A stretch of 9,621 nt of DNA from Candidatus Staskawiczbacteria bacterium RIFOXYD1_FULL_32_13 (lineage in GTDB: Bacteria; Patescibacteriota; Minisyncoccia; Minisyncoccales; Staskawiczbacteraceae): positions 1 to 9,621 of the forward strand of contig MHPU01000026.1 of the NCBI GenBank assembly GCA_001820485.1, given 5' to 3'. Made by a program: the position numbers and the translations under genes. The notes under the pieces are model-generated. The model did no database searches. It saw only the letters and a program-made list of their open reading frames with translations, and was not told where the DNA came from. The stretch's first letter is position 1; each line of letters begins with the position of its first letter. This document shows, piece by piece, positions 5,954-9,621 of this stretch.

Positions 5954-5982
5954 TTTACTTGATTGTTTTGTAGTGGTAACAT
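5954..5982 (+). promoter_or_regulatory. candidate thrS promoter
   Basis: TTTACT (5954-5959), 17 nt, then TAACAT (5977-5982) preceded by TGG as an extended -10. The opposing -35 box is only 2 nt away. The small dyad AATCAAG-GTTTA-CTTGATT (5946-5964) covers both -35 boxes. No T-box leader is visible in the short 5' UTR. Confidence 0.4.
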
Positions 5983-6015
5983 TAATAAATAACTTTTTAA
6001 TTAAATAATAAATAT

Positions 6016-7818
6016 ATGGAAAATAATATCGAAGAAATTAGACATTCACTCTCCCACATAATGGCGCAAGCTATTTTAAACTTATATCCTAAGACTAAGC
6101 TGGGTATGGGACCTGCTATAGAAAATGGTTTTTATTATGACTTTTTGCTTACCAAAACTTTAGCCCCCGAAGATCTACAAAAAATAGAAGCTAAAATGAA
6201 AGAAATTATTTTACAAAACCAAAAATTTACTAAAAAAAATATTAGCAAATTAGTAGCCAAAAAATTGTTTTCCGCCAAAGGCGGATCCGCCTCGGGCGGA
6301 AAAGATCAACCATTTAAATTAGAACTTATCAAAGACCTGCCAGGCAAAACTGTTTCTATCTACACGACCGAGCCAGACAAAAAGCTACAAGCTACAAGCT
6401 ACAAGCTACAACCTTTCGTAGATTTATGCAAAGGGCCACACATTAAAAATACTTCTGAAATAAAATTAGATACTTTTAAACTTACAAAAATTGCTGGCGC
6501 TTATTGGAAGGGCTCAGAAAAAAACAAAATGCTAACCCGTATTTATGGCTTGGCATTTTCCACAAAAGATGAATTACAGAAATATATAACAATGCAAGAA
6601 GAAGCAGAGAAAAGAGACCACAGAATTTTAGGACAAAAGCTAGATCTTTTTTGCTTTTCCGATTTAGTTGGTGGTGGACTTCCTTTATATACCCCAAAAG
6701 GTGTTGCTATCAAAGAAGAACTTCAAAAAGAAGTTGAAAGAATATGTAGGGGTTATGGATTTCAAAAAGTTTCTTGCCCATCTTTAACAAAAATAGATCT
6801 TTTTGAAATTTCAGGACATGCCAAGAAATTTAACGATGAACTTTTTAGAGTATCTTCACCAAACGGACATAGCTTTGCATTAAAACCAGTACAATGTCCA
6901 CATCACACGCAAATATATGCATCAAAACCAAGATCATATAAAGATTTGCCAATTAAATATATGGAGTCAGACAAACAATACAGAGCTGAAAAAACAGGTG
7001 AAGTTGGTGGGCTTACTCGAGTTTATGCAATCACAGTTGAAGATGGACACACATTTTGCACAAGAGAACAAGTAAAAGATGAGATCAAAGCAATGGTAAA
7101 TATAATAAAAGAATTTTATAGTTCAATTGGACTCTGGGGTAATCATTGGATTTCTCTTTCAACAAGAGGCAAAGATTTTAGTAAATATATTGGTGAAAAA
7201 AAAGACTGGGATTTATGCGAAAAAATATTAAAAGAAGTTTCCGATGAAATGAATCTTGGCGCTATAAAATGTCCCGGCGAAGCTGCTTTATATGGTCCAA
7301 AGCTTGATTTTATGTTTAAAGATGCAATTGGCAAAGAAGTTCAAATTCCAACAGTCCAAATTGATTTTGCTACTCCCAAAAAATTTAATTTAGTTTATAC
7401 TGATAAAGATGGAAAAGAAAAAAATCCTGTTATGGTGCATAGAGCAATTTTAGGTTCTTATGAAAGATTTTTAGCTTTAATAATTGAACATTTTGCTGGA
7501 GCTTTTCCTGTGTGGCTATCCCCTGTGCAAGTTTCTATAATTCCAATATCTGAAAAACATTTAGAATATGCTAATTCAATTAAGCAAAAATTATTAGAAA
7601 ATAACATCAGATTAGAAATTAGAGATGAAGCTGAAACTCTTGGCAAAAAAATAAGAACAGTAGAAATGCAAAAAGTTCCTTATCTTTTAATTTTAGGGGA
7701 TAAAGAAATCCAAGCAGAAGCAGTTTCTGTAAGGCAAAGAAGCAAAGGTGACTTAGGCCAAATGCCTTTAGATAAATTTATACAACAAATTATAGAAGAA
7801 ATAAAAAACAAAAAGTAA
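6016..7818 (+). CDS. thrS: threonyl-tRNA synthetase lacking the TGS domain
   Basis: Charges tRNA-Thr with threonine in the cytoplasm; a class II synthetase. At 600 aa it begins directly with the editing domain (HSLSH, H10 and H14; CKGPH, C138 and H142), so the N-terminal TGS domain of about 60 residues is absent. The core holds motif 1 near 228-268, KPVQCPHH with Zn ligand C294, motif 2 YRAEKTGEVGGLTRVY with R323 and R335, VEDGH with Zn ligand H345, VHRAILGSYERF with H475 and motif 3 R484, and an anticodon-binding domain at about 500-597. Two low-complexity segments, residues 85-96 and 123-132, are encoded by a palindromic and a tandem repeat inside the editing domain. The ATG at 6016 is the first in frame; no Shine-Dalgarno precedes it. 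Whether editing still works cannot be judged from sequence. Confidence 0.97.
   Translation: MENNIEEIRHSLSHIMAQAILNLYPKTKLGMGPAIENGFYYDFLLTKTLAPEDLQKIEAKMKEIILQNQKFTKKNISKLVAKKLFSAKGGSASGGKDQPFKLELIKDLPGKTVSIYTTEPDKKLQATSYKLQPFVDLCKGPHIKNTSEIKLDTFKLTKIAGAYWKGSEKNKMLTRIYGLAFSTKDELQKYITMQEEAEKRDHRILGQKLDLFCFSDLVGGGLPLYTPKGVAIKEELQKEVERICRGYGFQKVSCPSLTKIDLFEISGHAKKFNDELFRVSSPNGHSFALKPVQCPHHTQIYASKPRSYKDLPIKYMESDKQYRAEKTGEVGGLTRVYAITVEDGHTFCTREQVKDEIKAMVNIIKEFYSSIGLWGNHWISLSTRGKDFSKYIGEKKDWDLCEKILKEVSDEMNLGAIKCPGEAALYGPKLDFMFKDAIGKEVQIPTVQIDFATPKKFNLVYTDKDGKEKNPVMVHRAILGSYERFLALIIEHFAGAFPVWLSPVQVSIIPISEKHLEYANSIKQKLLENNIRLEIRDEAETLGKKIRTVEMQKVPYLLILGDKEIQAEAVSVRQRSKGDLGQMPLDKFIQQIIEEIKNKK
6268..6303. 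repeat. nested G+C-rich palindrome inside thrS
   Basis: TTTTCCGCC (6268-6276) and GGCGGAAAA (6295-6303) are perfect inverted arms. Between them GGCGGATCCGCC (6280-6291) is a perfect 12-bp palindrome. The unit is read in frame as FSAKGGSASGGK (residues 85-96). It is far more G+C-rich than the surrounding gene, which suggests an inserted short repeat. Confidence 0.85.
6382..6411 (+). repeat. 7-bp tandem repeat inside thrS
   Basis: Four perfect copies of AAGCTAC followed by AA. Because 7 is not a multiple of 3, the frame cycles and encodes KLQATSYKLQ (residues 123-132). It sits just before the catalytic CKGPH of the editing domain. Confidence 0.9.
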
Positions 7819-7825
7819 TCTCATC

Positions 7826-7923
7826 GTCATTGCGAGGAGCCCGCAGGCGACGTGGCAATCTAGAATTCGTAGCTTAAACTCTGGATTGCTTCGTCAGTCG
7901 CTTCGCTCCTTTCTCGCAATGAC
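7826..7923. repeat. 98-bp palindromic element between genes
   Basis: Perfect 11-bp terminal inverted repeats GTCATTGCGAG and CTCGCAATGAC. The centre GGCAATCTAGA...CTCTGGATTGCTTCGTC is shared with the copy in rnhB. It begins 7 bp after the thrS stop and ends 11 bp before the next ATG, so it fills nearly the whole gap. Transcribed, it could fold into a long hairpin. No U-tract follows, so it is not an obvious terminator. Confidence 0.9.
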
Positions 7924-7934
7924 AAAAACTATTT

Positions 7935-9563
7935 ATGGCAGAATTATCTCAGGCAACAAAAGTTTTAATAAACAAATATAAACTTTGGCAAAATTCTTTA
8001 AAACCTAAAGAAGGTGTTTCTACTATACATGTTGATGAGGTGGCTTCAAAAGTTGCTGCTTTTTATGAACAAGTAAGAACAGTTGTTGACTGGCAAGAAG
8101 AACATTTAATGAGAAGGTCTGCTATAATTCGCAAACTAAAAAGAAGATTTTTAAGCATTGAAATTAATGAAAATACAAAATTTCCAGAAGACAATGCAAT
8201 AGCAGAAAGTTTAATACTAGAATTAATTCGTGGAGGCCACTTTCCTAATGATAATATTGCAGAAGCAAAAATATCTGCAGTCCAAAAAATAATAAATAAA
8301 TACATTACCATTTTAAAAAATATCCCAGAATCTCATAAAGATAAAAACAATTTACAATTTTTTAATTGGTTAATAGAGATTTGTGCTTGCGAAGTAGAAG
8401 AAATTATAGAGCCAGACACTAAAGAAAACGCCTTGGTTGATTATATGTTTGGAATAATGAAAACTCGCATCAAAGTTTCTGATAAAATTTTTCAATCAGG
8501 CATGCTTACCCAAGAAGATAAAGATGTTCAAATTTATATTGCAATTCAACAAGCACTTTTCAAATTTGACAAACCAATGGTAAGTTTTAATTTAATAAAA
8601 TACAAATACCCACAGTGGCTTAATGCTTCGCCTGAACTTATTTTAAAAATTAGCCAAAATATTTATAAAATTTATAAAAAAATTGAGTTAGATTTAACGC
8701 ATCCTTTATCTAAAAAATTCTATGTTATTTGTGAAAAATATGATACTCCGTATCTATTACTTGGAGACATTTTAGCTTCAGAGAATGTAGAACAAATAGA
8801 AAATGAGATATTAGCTCCAGAGAAATTAGAAGATTTAATAAAATCAGCATACAAAAAAAGAGCTAAAACCCTAAAATCAAGATTATCCAGAGCTGCTATT
8901 TATTCAACTGTTTCTATTTTTGTTACTAAAATATTTTCATTACTACTTTTAGAAGTCTTACTAGCAAAATTTTTAACTGGTCATTTAAATTACTATATGC
9001 TGGGCGCAGATGTTTTGATACCAACTCTTTTAATGTTTACTTTAGTTTCTACAATACAAGCGCCAAGCTCAAAAAACTTAAGTATTGTTATTATGGAAGT
9101 TATGAAAATTGCTTTTCAAAAAGAAAAAATAGAAACTTATGAAATTAGACCAAACAAAAAGCGAGGATTTATGGCAAAATTTATTGTGTCTTTACTCTAC
9201 CTTGCTGGAGCTTGCGTTTCTTATGGACTGATTTACTGGGGATTTGCGTCTTTTGGCTTTCCTATAACCTCAATTATAATAAATATTATATTTATTGCTT
9301 TAATAATGTTTGCTGGAACAGCTATTAGAAAAAGATCTAGAGAACTTGCAGTTGAAGATGAAAAAGAAGGATTTTTCAGTTTTATTGGCGATATCTTGCT
9401 TTTACCAATAATGGGCTTAGGTAGATGGCTCTCTATGAAGTGGAAAAAATATAATGCTTTTGCTGCATTTTTTAACGCAATGATTGATATGCCATTTTCT
9501 GTATTTGTAGAATTTATTGAGAAATGGCGCTATTTTATTAAAGAAAAAAAAGAAGAGATATAA
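7935..9563 (+). CDS. conserved CPR-type membrane protein, function unknown
   Basis: A 542-aa protein with a long, mostly helical, charged N-terminal part (about 1-315) and a membrane-bound C-terminal part. Likely TM helices are at about 320-345 (AIYSTVSIFVTKIFSLLLLE), 355-375, 416-437 and 444-464, with further hydrophobic stretches near 479-500 and 510-527. Lys/Arg-rich segments just before the first helix (YKKRAKTLKSRLSR) and at the C-terminus suggest these parts are cytoplasmic. The sequence around the first helices resembles uncharacterised proteins I associate with CPR genomes, but I cannot name a family or function. No Shine-Dalgarno and no clear promoter between it and thrS, so it is probably co-transcribed through the repeat at 7826-7923. 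Codon use matches dnaE and thrS, so it looks native. Confidence 0.85.
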   Translation: MAELSQATKVLINKYKLWQNSLKPKEGVSTIHVDEVASKVAAFYEQVRTVVDWQEEHLMRRSAIIRKLKRRFLSIEINENTKFPEDNAIAESLILELIRGGHFPNDNIAEAKISAVQKIINKYITILKNIPESHKDKNNLQFFNWLIEICACEVEEIIEPDTKENALVDYMFGIMKTRIKVSDKIFQSGMLTQEDKDVQIYIAIQQALFKFDKPMVSFNLIKYKYPQWLNASPELILKISQNIYKIYKKIELDLTHPLSKKFYVICEKYDTPYLLLGDILASENVEQIENEILAPEKLEDLIKSAYKKRAKTLKSRLSRAAIYSTVSIFVTKIFSLLLLEVLLAKFLTGHLNYYMLGADVLIPTLLMFTLVSTIQAPSSKNLSIVIMEVMKIAFQKEKIETYEIRPNKKRGFMAKFIVSLLYLAGACVSYGLIYWGFASFGFPITSIIINIIFIALIMFAGTAIRKRSRELAVEDEKEGFFSFIGDILLLPIMGLGRWLSMKWKKYNAFAAFFNAMIDMPFSVFVEFIEKWRYFIKEKKEEI

Positions 9564-9567
9564 AGAT

Positions 9568-9621
9568 TAGTTTGTAGTGAGTAGTTTGTAGTGAGTAGTT
9601 TGTAGTGAGTAGTTTGTAGTG
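9568..9621 (+). repeat. 14-bp tandem repeat, runs off window
   Basis: Nearly four copies (3.9) of TAGTTTGTAGTGAG, cut by the window edge. On the minus strand each unit is two related heptads, TCACTAC and AAACTAC, sharing the pattern NNNCTAC with the AAGCTAC repeat in thrS. It starts 4 nt after the stop of the preceding gene. Confidence 0.9.

Noticed and set aside
7819..7934. Promoter or terminator between thrS and the 542-aa gene
   Set aside because: The gap is almost wholly the palindromic repeat; I see no -35/-10 pair and no U-tract.
1..9621. tRNA, rRNA, transposase or phage genes
   Set aside because: None was recognised on either strand; the non-coding stretches are short and explained by promoters, hairpins and repeats.

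Overview
The window looks like a piece of a small-genome Patescibacteria/CPR chromosome. It is strongly AT-rich and carries short palindromic and tandem repeats of a kind common in such genomes, some lying inside essential genes. Its threonyl-tRNA synthetase has no TGS domain, and its last gene encodes a membrane protein of a type I associate, from memory, with CPR genomes. TAA, TAG and TGA all act as stops, so code 11 fits and the UGA-recoding CPR lineages are unlikely. The lineage call is inference; no 16S or other marker is present.

Layout: 1-364 is non-coding (a promoter, a decayed palindromic repeat, a leader hairpin). 365-796 (+) encodes a 143-aa single-TM protein of unknown function, closed by a strong terminator at 843-886. 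942-1136 is non-coding and holds two tandem hairpins with the same core and compensated stems. rnhB (1137-1928, -) and dnaE (2003-5197, +) diverge from a compact face-to-face promoter pair; rnhB carries an in-frame palindromic insertion. A two-way terminator at 5214-5244 separates dnaE from a convergent 195-aa membrane protein gene (5259-5846, -), which diverges from thrS (6016-7818, +). Another copy of the palindromic repeat lies between thrS and a 542-aa membrane protein gene (7935-9563, +). The window ends in a 14-bp tandem array.

Two gene classes stand out. The housekeeping genes (rnhB, dnaE, thrS) and the 542-aa gene are AT-rich and have no Shine-Dalgarno sequence. The two small membrane-protein genes have strong Shine-Dalgarno sequences, richer G+C, their own promoter and terminator, and a shared 5' module: a leader hairpin with the same GCGGRTGTTCCGT apex, 14 identical nucleotides just after the start codon, and a similar first transmembrane helix (KNLA...AVLxG). 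The proteins diverge after that. This shared module is the best candidate here for something undescribed.

Functionally, rnhB and dnaE both belong to DNA replication and repair (removal of RNA from DNA; chain synthesis), and thrS to translation. No operon links the two small genes to these processes.
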